DNA of 11,576 nt from Micromonosporaceae bacterium (GTDB taxonomy: Bacteria > Actinomycetota > Actinomycetes > Mycobacteriales > Micromonosporaceae), in assembly GCA_019690055.1 (NCBI GenBank), contig JADGGF010000086.1, positions 1-11,576 of the forward strand, read 5' to 3'. The notes under the pieces were generated by a model, which was given only the letters and a program-made list of their open reading frames with translations, did not search any database and was not told where the DNA came from. Position 1 is the stretch's first letter. Each line of letters starts with the position of its first letter. This document shows positions 1-6,296 of the stretch, in pieces. Made by a program: the position numbers and the translations under genes.

Positions 1-1321
1 GGCAGGGTCCAGGTGTCCCGGCTGGTGAAGGTGGCCAGGGTGGGGTCGTACCAGCGGGCGTGGGCGTTGACCAGTCCGGTGTCGGGGTCGGTGTAGCCGC
101 CCTGGAATCCGGACGGGAGGACACCGCTGGTGGTGGGCACACCCCAGGGGTCGTAGCTGGCGCTGGCCACCGGGTCGCCGGTCTGCGGATCGATGACCGC
201 GACGGTGTCGAGGTGGACGGCGTCGGTGACGACGAGGTGGCCGGAGCCGGTGCCGATCCGGGTGGCGATCGTGGTGCCGGTGGGATCACGCAGAAGAGTG
301 GCTTCGCCGATCCCGGTGGGGTTGAGCACCGGGTTGTTGCTCAGGTCGTTGTACCCGAAGCTCGCGCTGTTGCGCTGGGCCGGCCGGTCGAGGCTGTCGT
401 AGGCGTAGGTGACGGTGGGCAGGCTCGTGCCGCTGATGCCGACGAGCCGCTCGAACGCGTCGTAGGTGTAGGAGCGGGTCGTCTGTCCATTCTCGATGAC
501 GGCGGTGAGCTGGCCGCGGGCGTTGTAGGTGAACGTGGTGTCGGGCTCCCCGCCGCCGGTGACCTGGACCAGCCGGTTGCGGGCGTCGTAGGTGGCGGTG
601 CGGGTACCGGCCGGAGTGGAGACCGCGACGGCCCGCCCGGCTAGGTCCCAGGTGGTCGCCTGCACCGGCGCGGAGCTGGTCACACTGGACCCGCTGACCC
701 GGCCGGTGGTCGTGGTGACCACCCGACCGGCCATGTCGTAACCGGTGCGCACGACCCGGCCGGTGGGGTCGGTGACCCGGGTGGGCTCACCCGCCTTGTT
801 GTAGGTGATCTCCGTCCGGGCCCCATTCGGGGCGGCCGCCGTAGGCGGGGTGATGATCGAGGTGACCTCACCGGCGTCGTTGTACTCGTACGTCGTTGGG
901 TAGCAGAATGCGTGCCCGCCCACCGACACACACTTCTCGATCAGCCAATCCAGGTACGGGTCGTAGGTGTAGGTGGTATAGGCGGCCACCGGGTCGGTGA
1001 CCCGGGCGACCTTACCCGTGCGGGTGTACTCCCAGGTCCACTGGGGACTGACGAGGGCGGAAGGGGTTGCGCCGAACCCTCCGGCGCCCGCCCAGAAGCC
1101 TCCTTCGCCCCCAACGGCAGCCCATCCGGGTCCACCGCCGCCGCTGGAGTCGACACCAGCAACGAAGCGACCAGCGTCACCGTCAACGCCGACGCTATCC
1201 ACGCTCCGCGCCTTCTCGTGATCGTCCAGAACCTGCTCGCCGCAACCCAAACAGATCCCCCCGATGCCGCCACGACGCCTCCCCGAGCGACCACGAGCTG
1301 CGCCGATGACGCTAGGGCCAT
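1..1321 (-). pseudogene. RHS/YD-repeat protein remnant, frameshifted, continuing past the left edge
   Basis: Seen: reading leftward from about 1070 to base 1, one uninterrupted frame encodes YD-type repeats (YEYNDAGEV, TYNKAGEPT, ATYDARNRL, FTYNARGQL, YTYDAFERL, YAYDSLDRP). It then encodes an RHS core-like block with YDPWG, GGYTDPDTGLVNAHARWYDP and TSRD. This frame has no convincing start codon. A second frame begins with ATG at 1321 and holds a basic stretch (TRRRGAW), a hydrophobic segment (IASALTVTLVASLLV) and an AAA cleavage-like site around residues 37-62; it ends at 941 without reaching the core. Known: actinobacterial RHS proteins are usually secreted, far longer between signal peptide and core, and often end in a variable toxin domain; that end would lie off the left edge. 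Inference: an internal deletion plus frameshift near 1050-1100 joined the secretion signal to the repeat core, so the gene is probably dead. A sequencing error could explain the frame change but not the missing middle. Confidence 0.8.
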
Positions 1322-1518
1322 GATCCCTGGAAATCAATAGGTAACTGTGTGTAATGAACGGCCTGTCGCAATCCCGAGAAAGTCGGATAGAACGTCCACT
1401 GGATTCATCCTCGTCAGTAACGACAGAAAGTCCGGCAACCGGTACAAGAGAAGCGATCCGCCATCAACCCGCCCGAGGGCCCTCAGCCGCCGCAGCTAAC
1501 CCATTACGCCCAGATGGG

Positions 1519-1546
1519 CCAACTGTCCTCAATGGACGACAGTGGG
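1519..1546. repeat. Imperfect inverted repeat at the edge of the NRPS remnant
   Basis: The arms CCAACTGTC (1519-1527) and GACAGTGGG (1538-1546) pair at eight of nine positions around a 10-base spacer. The repeat lies just before the point (about 1549) where condensation-domain homology begins. It could be a hairpin, a recombination scar or chance. No gene is recognised in 1322-1548: an ATG at 1354 opens the frame that runs into the remnant, but the residues before about 1549 resemble nothing known to me. Confidence 0.3.
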
Positions 1547-1548
1547 CT

Positions 1549-2002
1549 GACTGCGTGAACACGCTGGCGATCCGGATCGACCTGAGCGAGTCACCGAGCT
1601 TCACCACGTTGCTGCGCCGCATCCGGCAGCGCGTGTTCGGCGCCTTGGCCCACCAGGAGGTGCCGTTCGAGCAGGTGGTGCAGGAACTGCGCGTGCCCCG
1701 CGACCTTGGCCGCATGCCGGTGTTCCAGGTGGTCTTCGCCCTGCAAACTACGAGGGCACGACCCGCGCCTGGCCGGAAAACGTACACGCCGACCGGTTTC
1801 ACGTGCCGAGCGACACCTGCCTGTTCGACCTGTCATTGACCTTGATCGATCACTGTCGGGCATGACAGGGTGGTTCGCCTACCGGAAGCACCTCTTCGAC
1901 CACGCGACGGTGGAAGAGCTGACCCGCCGCCTGGTCGCCGTGCTCGCCGACGCCGTGGCGCGCCCGGACACGCCCCTGAGCGAGCTGCCCGCGCTCGCGT
2001 AG
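1549..2002 (+). pseudogene. NRPS condensation-domain C-terminal half, two frameshifts
   Basis: Seen: homology to the second half of an NRPS condensation domain is spread over all three plus frames. The first part has VNTLAIRIDL, then AHQEVPFEQVVQEL and RMPVFQVVFALQ (to about 1746). Shifting frame near 1747 continues as YEGTTRAWPENVHADRF and CLFDLSLTLID (to about 1850). A second shift gives MTGWFAYRKHLFDHATVEEL and SELPALA, ending at TAG 2000-2002. At the first shift, one missing base in the CAAACTACGAG stretch would restore the expected LQNYEG. Known: these blocks follow the HHxxxDG active-site half and precede an adenylation domain. Here the active-site half and any adenylation domain are absent. 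The segment is therefore a truncated, multiply frameshifted relic. It lies in the same direction as the MbtH-like gene and the second condensation remnant, suggesting they descend from one NRPS cluster. Confidence 0.85.
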
Positions 2003-2070
2003 GGCGGGGCACGGCCGGCGGCGAATCGCGGTCGGGGCAGCGATCGCTGTCGGCGCAAAGCACCTTGCCG

Positions 2071-2121
2071 GGCCCAAGGAGTCGGTCGGCCCAAGGAATC
2101 GGCCGGCCCGAACGAGTCGCC
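2071..2121. repeat. Three tandem 17-bp repeats
   Basis: GGCCCAAGGAGTCGGTC (2071-2087), GGCCCAAGGAATCGGCC (2088-2104) and GGCCCGAACGAGTCGCC (2105-2121) lie head to tail. Copies 1 and 2 differ at two positions; copy 3 is more diverged. Seventeen is not a multiple of three, so the array is not a protein repeat. Function is unknown; it may be a slippage product in decaying DNA. Confidence 0.75.
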
Positions 2122-2271
2122 GCCGAGCCAACGACTCTACGGCGGACTTGACCGCGCGGGGCCGGAGCACGATCGTTTTCGCTGAACCGATCTGCTTCGG
2201 CCCCATTCGGTTGACGGTCATCATTCGGTTGTTTAGTAGCTCCGAACAGAAGCTGGGTCTTGCGTTGTCAC

Positions 2272-2328
2272 CACCCTATTTGGTTGTAGGGTAAACCCTT
2301 GCACGACCCTACCCCTCCCTAAGGGTAG
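2272..2328 (+). promoter_or_regulatory. Phased ACCCTA motif cluster, possible operator of the MbtH-like gene
   Basis: Direct copies occur as ACCCTA (2273-2278), ACCCTT (2295-2300), ACCCTA (2306-2311) and TCCCTA (2316-2321), spaced 22, 11 and 10 bases apart. Reverse-orientation copies are TAGGGT (2287-2292) and AAGGGT (2321-2326). These create inverted repeats ACCCTA/TAGGGT and CTACCC/GGGTAG, and the palindrome CCCTAAGGG (2317-2325). Known: SARP-family activators of antibiotic clusters bind heptameric direct repeats about one helical turn apart, and LuxR-type regulators bind short palindromes. Inference: this may be a regulator-binding region left from the NRPS cluster, roughly 100-150 bases before the MbtH-like start. 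The regulator is not identified. Confidence 0.45.
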
Positions 2329-2423
2329 CTCTTGATTGACGTACGTGAGATGGACACATTCGGCACGATCATGGAATTGTCAGAGGGCGCACGCGTGTGG
2401 ATCGGCCCCTTGGGAGAGCTTGC

Positions 2424-2651
2424 ATGTTCGACGACGAGTCAGGCGTCTTCGCGGTCGTGCTCAACGACGAGCAGCAGTACTCGATCTGGCCCGATGGTCG
2501 GGAACTGCCGCTGGGCTGGCGGTGTGAGGGAACGGTGGGAACCAAGGCGGAATGCCTGGCCCACATCGAGCAGGTGTGGACCGACATGCGTCCCCGTTCG
2601 CTTCGGGAGTGGCTGGCCGGACAGGCCCAATCCAGCCCGAGTAATCCCTGA
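2424..2651 (+). CDS. MbtH family protein (NRPS adenylation-domain chaperone)
   Basis: Known: MbtH-like proteins are small cytoplasmic partners that bind NRPS adenylation domains and help them fold and activate amino acids. Seen: 75 residues, close to the family's usual length of about 70. The family signature is complete: NDEQQYSIWP (residues 14-23), LPLGW (28-32), CLAHIEQVWTDMRPRSL (44-60). The three conserved tryptophans are W22, W32 and W52. The ATG at 2424 is preferred because GGAGAG lies five bases upstream; an in-frame GTG at 2397 would add nine residues that do not match the family. The protein starts directly at FDDESG, lacking the short NP-type leader often seen. No stop or frameshift is visible, unlike the NRPS remnants on both sides. 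It may therefore still serve NRPSs encoded elsewhere, or may only be the youngest casualty of the decay. Confidence 0.93.
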   Translation: MFDDESGVFAVVLNDEQQYSIWPDGRELPLGWRCEGTVGTKAECLAHIEQVWTDMRPRSLREWLAGQAQSSPSNP

Positions 2652-2781
2652 TCCTCACAGGTTCTCGTAAACGTCAGTGTCGTCACCGGCACGCGAGCAT
2701 TCGCGCGCGGGCTTCGTGCTGCCTCCGGCACGGGCCGTGGCCGCGGCATGCGCTGGGGCGGGCTGGAAGGGAGGACGACCC

Positions 2782-3258
2782 GTGACGCCGACGACCAAAC
2801 GGCCGGCGTCATTCGCGCAGCGCCGGTTGTGGGTGCTGGACCGGATGGATCCGGGTCTGGCCACCCACAACGTGGCGGGCCTCGTGGAGCTCACGGGATC
2901 GCTGGACATCGACGCGCTGCGGGCCGCGCTGGTCGCCGCCGTGGCCCGGCATGAGGTCCTGCGGACCACCCTGCGCGAGCGCGACGGCGAGCCGGTCTAG
3001 GTCGTGGCGGCCGAGGCGTCGCTCGACTGGCGGCTGACCGATCTGTCCACAGCGGACGATCCCGAGGCGGCTGGTCGGCTGCGGGCCGCCGCCCCCGCGG
3101 CCGAGCCGTTCGACCTGCACCAGGGTCCGCTCCTGCGGGCCGAGGTGGTGCGGTCGGGCGTACGGCCGCGGCCGTCCCGGCCGTCTTACCGGGCCGCGGT
3201 CACGGAGTTCGAGGTTCCCGCGTCGCTGGCCGGCGCGCTGCGACGGCTCGCCCAGCCC
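2782..3258 (+). pseudogene. NRPS condensation-domain N-terminal half, amber codon and internal deletion
   Basis: Seen: a GTG start at 2782 with GGGAGG seven bases upstream opens a condensation domain: PASFAQRRLWVLDRMDP (the first core motif), then DALRAALVAAVARHEVLRTTLRERDGEPV. TAG at 2998-3000 interrupts the frame, but the same frame continues as VVAAEASLDWRLTDLS and FDLHQGPLLRAEVVRSG. A single C-to-T change in a CAG codon would explain the stop, since Gln is usual after DGEPV. After VVRSG (about 3160) the sequence jumps to VTEFEVPASLAGALRRLAQ, which in the family lies well over 100 residues later. The HHxxxDG catalytic motif is missing. Homology ends near 3255 and the frame closes at TGA 3334-3336. 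Position just after the MbtH-like gene fits a lost NRPS gene that began with a condensation domain. Confidence 0.87.
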
Positions 3259-3275
3259 GACCCGACCGCCCCCGC

Positions 3276-3622
3276 GGCCGAGCCGCCGCGGTCGGCGCGA
3301 CAGCAGACCACGTCTTCCTTCGACGAGCCGGGCTGAGCCCGGACCAGAACGTGACGCTGCTGCGCCAACTCGCCGCCGCCATGCCGTCCGGCGGGGTGCT
3401 CGCAGTCTTGGAGCCCTTGGCCGAGCCGGCTTCATCCGGCTCGGTCTCGGCCGACGCGTTCTACAAGATCTTCAGCCTCAACCTGTTCCACGGCAGGGTG
3501 GCCGGACCACGGCGTACGGCGCGCTCTGCGAGTGGCTGGCGGCGGCCGGGTTCGGGGAGATCCGGCGTCACGCCCTGCACCCCGACCTCAACGACAGCCT
3601 GATCCTCGCCACCCGGCTGTGA
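3276..3622 (+). pseudogene. SAM-dependent methyltransferase C-terminal fragment, frameshifted
   Basis: Seen: in a frame different from the preceding NRPS remnant, the sequence reads ADHVFLRRAGLSPDQNV, LLRQLAAAMPSGGVLAVLEPL, then FYKIFSLNLFHG (to about 3493). A frame change near 3495-3502 continues as GRTTAYGALCEWLAAAGFGEIRRHALHP and NDSLILATRL, ending at TGA 3620-3622. Known: this pattern matches the end of small-molecule (O-methyltransferase-like) enzymes, where a strand with PGG and VLE-type residues is followed by a helical segment and an AAGF motif. The N-terminal dimerisation part and the glycine-rich SAM-binding loop are absent, so the fragment cannot be active. One missing base would restore the frame. 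It is probably another relic of the same biosynthetic cluster, joined to the NRPS remnant by a deletion. The exact substrate class cannot be told. Confidence 0.7.
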
Positions 3623-3646
3623 CCGGGGCCTTGTCGGCCCGCGGAG

Positions 3647-3686
3647 GGCCGGGCGGCCGTGACCCGACGAGCCGCCGCGGCCGGCC
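3647..3686. terminator. Possible GC-rich hairpin between convergent units
   Basis: GGCCGGGCGGC (3647-3657) can pair with the two parts of GCCGC...CCGGCC (3671-3686), leaving a five-base bulge and a 13-base loop. It lies between the end of the plus-strand methyltransferase remnant (3622) and the end of the minus-strand lipoprotein gene (3788). There is no T-run, which is common in actinobacterial terminators. The rest of 3623-3787 shows no gene. Confidence 0.3.
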
Positions 3687-3787
3687 AACCGGGAGGACCC
3701 ACCGACGGAGGCGCCACTCGCGAGCGCGTCGGCCTAGCCCTCCCGGCTGATCGCGAACGGTCGGACCTGGGGCTGGTCGCCGGACCA

Positions 3788-4501
3788 TCAGGTCAGCAGC
3801 GGCAGCAGCTCCTTGACCACATCCGTAGCCAGGTCGTAGCCCCCCTCGACCTCCCGGTGCTGGCTCGCGTCGTGCCCGAACTCGGTCAGCGCCATGTCGA
3901 TGAAGAAGTACTCAGCGGGCGGCTGCTCGGGGATGACCACCAGGCGCCCGGGGTTACTCGCGCCCGGCTGCGCGTTCGGGTCGTAGTAGAGCAACTGCCC
4001 GGGGATGTCGGGATGAGTTCGTGGGGTGATGCCGGCGGCGCGGAACCGCGCGAGCGCGGATGCGGAGAGCTTCACCGTCACACCACCCTCACTCGGGGTC
4101 GACGACTCTGGCCAGATCGCGAGGTTCAGTTCTCGGCCGGGGGCCGGGCGACTGTAGTCCACATTGTTGAATCGGGCCGCCGCGATCCTGGCCCCTCCTT
4201 CTGGGAGAAAGATTCGCCCGGGCGCGCAGCAGGTGTTCCCCGGCGGAAGTCCGATGGCCACGTTGATCGCTCGCGCGAGCTCGGGATGATCCCCTCGCTG
4301 CAGGCCCTCCACAATTTCCTGAAACCGTGCGTAAAGATCCACGGGCGCACCCGGGTCGAGAGCCTCATCCGCCGGGTTGCCGCCACCATCGTCGATGGGG
4401 CCGCCCTGATCGCTGCCACATCCACCGACCAGGAGCACGGCCACCGCAGCAGCAACGAGGCCCAGGGCGTAGCGTCGGCCCACCATCAGACTCCTCAACA
4501 T
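3788..4501 (-). CDS. Putative lipoprotein of unknown function (lipoprotein A of a tandem pair)
   Basis: Function not recognised. Seen: with the ATG at 4501 the product has 237 residues, beginning with a basic n-region (VGRR), a hydrophobic stretch (LGLVAAAVAVLLVGG) and Cys28 in a lipobox-like VGGC. A polar, Gly/Asp-rich linker and a globular domain follow. This predicts export and lipid anchoring on the outer face of the membrane. ATG 4501 is preceded by AAGGA five bases upstream; ATG 4525 (8 residues longer) and ATG 4486 (5 shorter, GAGGAG four bases upstream) are alternatives, and all keep the signal. The domain holds two adjacent cysteines (TCCAPG) that might form a disulphide. Similar landmarks (pELARA, F-AGI-HP-P-YYD, a C-terminal helix ending LLT) occur in the neighbouring gene, suggesting paralogy. 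The start is 63 bases after the neighbour's stop in the same direction, so they probably form an operon. Confidence 0.75.
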   Translation of the reverse strand: MLRSLMVGRRYALGLVAAAVAVLLVGGCGSDQGGPIDDGGGNPADEALDPGAPVDLYARFQEIVEGLQRGDHPELARAINVAIGLPPGNTCCAPGRIFLPEGGARIAAARFNNVDYSRPAPGRELNLAIWPESSTPSEGGVTVKLSASALARFRAAGITPRTHPDIPGQLLYYDPNAQPGASNPGRLVVIPEQPPAEYFFIDMALTEFGHDASQHREVEGGYDLATDVVKELLPLLT

Positions 4502-4564
4502 CTGCGTCCTTCTTTGGTCTGACATACCACGAGAAACTTCTCCTCGGTCGCGCCAAGCCTTTGG

Positions 4565-5269
4565 CTAGGTGGCGAGCGCGAGGATCTGGGCGGCGATGTT
4601 CAAGCGGTGGTTGAATGTTTCGATCTCGTCCACGTTTACGGATCGGGTCGGCGACAAGGCCAGGTTGATATGGACGCCGCACGTGCCGTCCGTGACGTAC
4701 ATGGTGCCAAAGATGGCCTGATTACTTCCGTCCGCTTTCGCGGTGCTCCCGCCGTCGTAGAACACGTAACCGTCCGGGAGGAGCGGATGGGGCAACCCGT
4801 CAATTCCGGCTTCTTCAAAATACGTCTGAACGTGTGGTAACGGGCCGTGGCCGCCGAACTCCGGTGCCGTGACCGGCGCAAAGGTGATCGCCAGCAGCGT
4901 ACCGTCTCCTCCGGGGAAGACGGCCGTGGCGATGTCGCCGCGATTGATCCGAGCCCCGGCGGCGGGCGGGTACTCGATGGCCAGGGCATCGGCGAGCGCC
5001 CGGGCGAGGTCCGGATACGCGCCCGGGTTGTCGAATGCGTCGTTGACGGTCCGGAAGGCCGATGCCGAGCCACAGGCGATGCCGTCGCTGGCCGAGTCGT
5101 CGCTGGCGGCCTCGCTCGGCGTCTCAACGACCGGTCCCTCGTCCGTCGTCTCAAGGGCCGGGCCCTCGTCACCACAGGCGCCGAGACCAAGCACCATCGC
5201 TACGGCGAGCATCGTGACCAACGCGCTGGGCCACCGTTTCGGAATTCGGTGGTAATCGATGAGCGTCAT
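4565..5269 (-). CDS. Putative lipoprotein of unknown function (lipoprotein B of a tandem pair)
   Basis: Function not recognised. Seen: 234 residues from the ATG at 5269, chosen because AGGAGG lies six bases upstream; an in-frame GTG at 5317 would add 16 residues but has no comparable site. The N-terminus has KRW, a hydrophobic run (LVTMLAVAMVLGLG) and Cys32 in LGAC, a lipobox. A Glu/Asp/Ser/Thr-rich linker of about 35 residues with repeated ETP/EGP elements follows, then a domain with YPDLARALADAL, an FPGGDGTLLAITF strand-like block, AGIDGLPHPLLPDGYVFYDGG, and a helix near the end (RLNIAAQILALAT). These features line up in order with the downstream lipoprotein, so I infer an old tandem duplication. 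Two cysteines remain after the lipobox (IACGSAS, GTCGVHI) and may pair outside the cell. It is the promoter-proximal gene of the pair. Confidence 0.82.
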   Translation of the reverse strand: MTLIDYHRIPKRWPSALVTMLAVAMVLGLGACGDEGPALETTDEGPVVETPSEAASDDSASDGIACGSASAFRTVNDAFDNPGAYPDLARALADALAIEYPPAAGARINRGDIATAVFPGGDGTLLAITFAPVTAPEFGGHGPLPHVQTYFEEAGIDGLPHPLLPDGYVFYDGGSTAKADGSNQAIFGTMYVTDGTCGVHINLALSPTRSVNVDEIETFNHRLNIAAQILALAT

Positions 5270-5813
5270 GCTCGAGCCTCCTGCTCGCCGCGTAATCCAG
5301 TGGGCGCCGACACGCATGCATCTCCGGTATCTCGATCAACGGGAGGACTCGAAGATTACAATACCAGCGGCGGTGCCAGAAATCAGTTACCGACCCCGCA
5401 TTTGGCGCGTCGCCTTCGGAACCCTGGGGCTGCCGCTATCGCGCGGTGCGCTCAACGCGGGGCGTTTCTCCGCAGACCTCGGTCGCGGTGAACCTCGGCG
5501 TTTCGTCATTTCTGAGCGAGCCTGTTCTGGACACCCGGCTCGACTCTTTCTCCCGTGGTCGCGTTCCGATGGCCCGCGGCCGTCACTCGTCGTGCGTATA
5601 GACGTCACGCGGTCGGTATTGCGCGTTTTGCCCCCCTGGACCGATCGGGTGTCACCCCGCGTGCGGGCATAGGGCCCGAATGGTGCGGTGATGGACACCT
5701 TCGTCGCCGGCGACCGCCACGGCGCACGCTCGCCGGTTCGAGACTCTTCTCTCGGTTCGAGCCCTCCGGTTCTGAGGACGACACCCGGCCCGACCGACCG
5801 CGAGTTTCCGCAG
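5270..5813. other. Long divergent intergenic region
   Basis: This 544-base stretch separates the divergent lipoprotein pair (minus) and the cupin gene (plus). Open frames on both strands cross it, but their translations are rich in Arg, Pro and Ser and resemble no family I know, and none has a good ribosome-binding site. It presumably holds the two divergent promoters. TATTGT- and TAATCT-like hexamers occur on the minus strand near 5365-5375, but no matching -35 is convincing. A short CCCGC/GCGGG palindrome lies at 5656-5666. I see no RNA gene, transposon or phage remnant. Confidence 0.5.
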
Positions 5814-6200
5814 ATGGCCCATCACGTCAAGGAAATGCCGTGGGGCCGGAGCCGGGTCGGGTCGTACGGTGATGCCATGCACCTGCTTGATGGCGCCGGC
5901 CGCCACACCGCCACCGCGACCCACCACTGGGTCGAGCACCTGCGGGTCCCGGACCTGTCCGTCGGCACCTACTCGCTGCCGGCCGGTGGCACCGATCCCC
6001 AGCAACCCCACACCGAGGACGAGATCTACGTCTGCACGGGTGGGCGGGCGACCCTGTGGACGCCCACGGGCAGCGTGCCGATGTCGGCCGGCAGCGTCGC
6101 CTTTGTGCCCGCCGGCGAGGAACACCGATTCATCGACATACAAGAGGACTTCACCGTCGTCGTCATCTTCGGCCCGGCCGAAGGGACCCGGGCGAGGTAG
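5814..6200 (+). CDS. Cupin-domain protein
   Basis: Seen: a single-domain cupin, 128 residues from ATG 5814. The first cupin motif appears as PAGGTDPQQPHTEDEIYVCTGG (residues 56-77), with H66 and E70 as probable metal ligands. The usual first His of the HxH pair is not in its normal place. The second motif is GSVAFVPAGEEHRF (93-106) with H104. Known: such cupins bind a divalent metal and include isomerases, dioxygenases and ligand sensors; sequence alone does not say which. The start is uncertain: ATG 5814, 5835 and 5877 are in frame and none has a good ribosome-binding site. I chose 5814 because AHHVKEMPW and MHLLDG look protein-like and precede the domain as in related short cupins. It stands alone, divergent from the lipoprotein pair and convergent with the MarR-GNAT gene. 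Confidence 0.85.
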   Translation: MAHHVKEMPWGRSRVGSYGDAMHLLDGAGRHTATATHHWVEHLRVPDLSVGTYSLPAGGTDPQQPHTEDEIYVCTGGRATLWTPTGSVPMSAGSVAFVPAGEEHRFIDIQEDFTVVVIFGPAEGTRAR

Positions 6201-6219
6201 CGGCGTGTCCTCCGATCGC

Positions 6220-6255
6220 GGGCCACGCGTCCGCCGGTTTCCCCGGGCGTGGTCC
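6220..6255. terminator. Hairpin between convergent cupin and MarR-GNAT genes
   Basis: GGGCCACGC (6220-6228) pairs with GCGTGGTCC (6247-6255) through eight Watson-Crick pairs and one G-U-type pair, with a nested CCGG/CCGG pairing in the 18-base loop. It sits between two convergent stop codons (6200 and 6297) and could serve both strands. There is no T-run. Confidence 0.5.
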
Positions 6256-6296
6256 GCTGGTGTGTCCACTGTGTCCGGGAACGGCTGCCCGGTGGC

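Larger units (their letters stand above)
2003..2423. other. Non-coding region upstream of the MbtH-like gene
   Basis: No convincing gene lies in this 421-base gap. It holds a three-copy 17-bp tandem repeat (2071-2121), a direct repeat CATTCGGTTG (2204-2213 and 2222-2231), an inverted pair AACCGA (2185-2190) with TCGGTT in the first CATTCGGTTG copy, a cluster of ACCCTA-type motifs (2272-2328), and the 8-bp palindrome ACGTACGT (2339-2346). The base composition around 2220-2350 is visibly more AT-rich than the neighbouring coding DNA, as expected for a promoter region. A clear -10/-35 pair could not be fixed. Confidence 0.6.

Noticed and set aside
60..644. Long plus-strand open frame (Gly/Val/Asp-rich) in the left part
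   Set aside because: It lies opposite the RHS YD-repeat frame, has biased composition and no recognisable domain; it is an antisense shadow in GC-rich DNA.
2071..2328. Possible CRISPR array
   Set aside because: Repeats are short, directly adjacent or irregularly spaced, without unique spacers or cas genes.
2332..2670. Plus-strand frame starting TTG 2332 and overlapping the MbtH-like gene
   Set aside because: Its first residues look protein-like (MDTFGTIMELSEG), but it overlaps the whole MbtH gene in another frame and has no good ribosome-binding site or family match; a short leader peptide cannot be excluded.
3659..4522. 287-codon plus-strand frame over lipoprotein A
   Set aside because: The minus strand encodes a lipoprotein with signal peptide and good start sites; the plus frame has no recognisable features.
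5360..5380. TATTGT/TAATCT hexamers as a promoter for the lipoprotein pair
   Set aside because: They fit the loose -10 pattern but no -35 element lies at a suitable distance, so I did not list a promoter.
4847..5491. Plus-strand frame over lipoprotein B and its upstream region
   Set aside because: Arg/Gly-rich antisense translation with no domain; the minus-strand gene explains the region.
5387..5698. Minus-strand 103-codon frame in the long intergenic region
   Set aside because: Arg/Ser/Pro-rich translation, no family resemblance and no ribosome-binding site.
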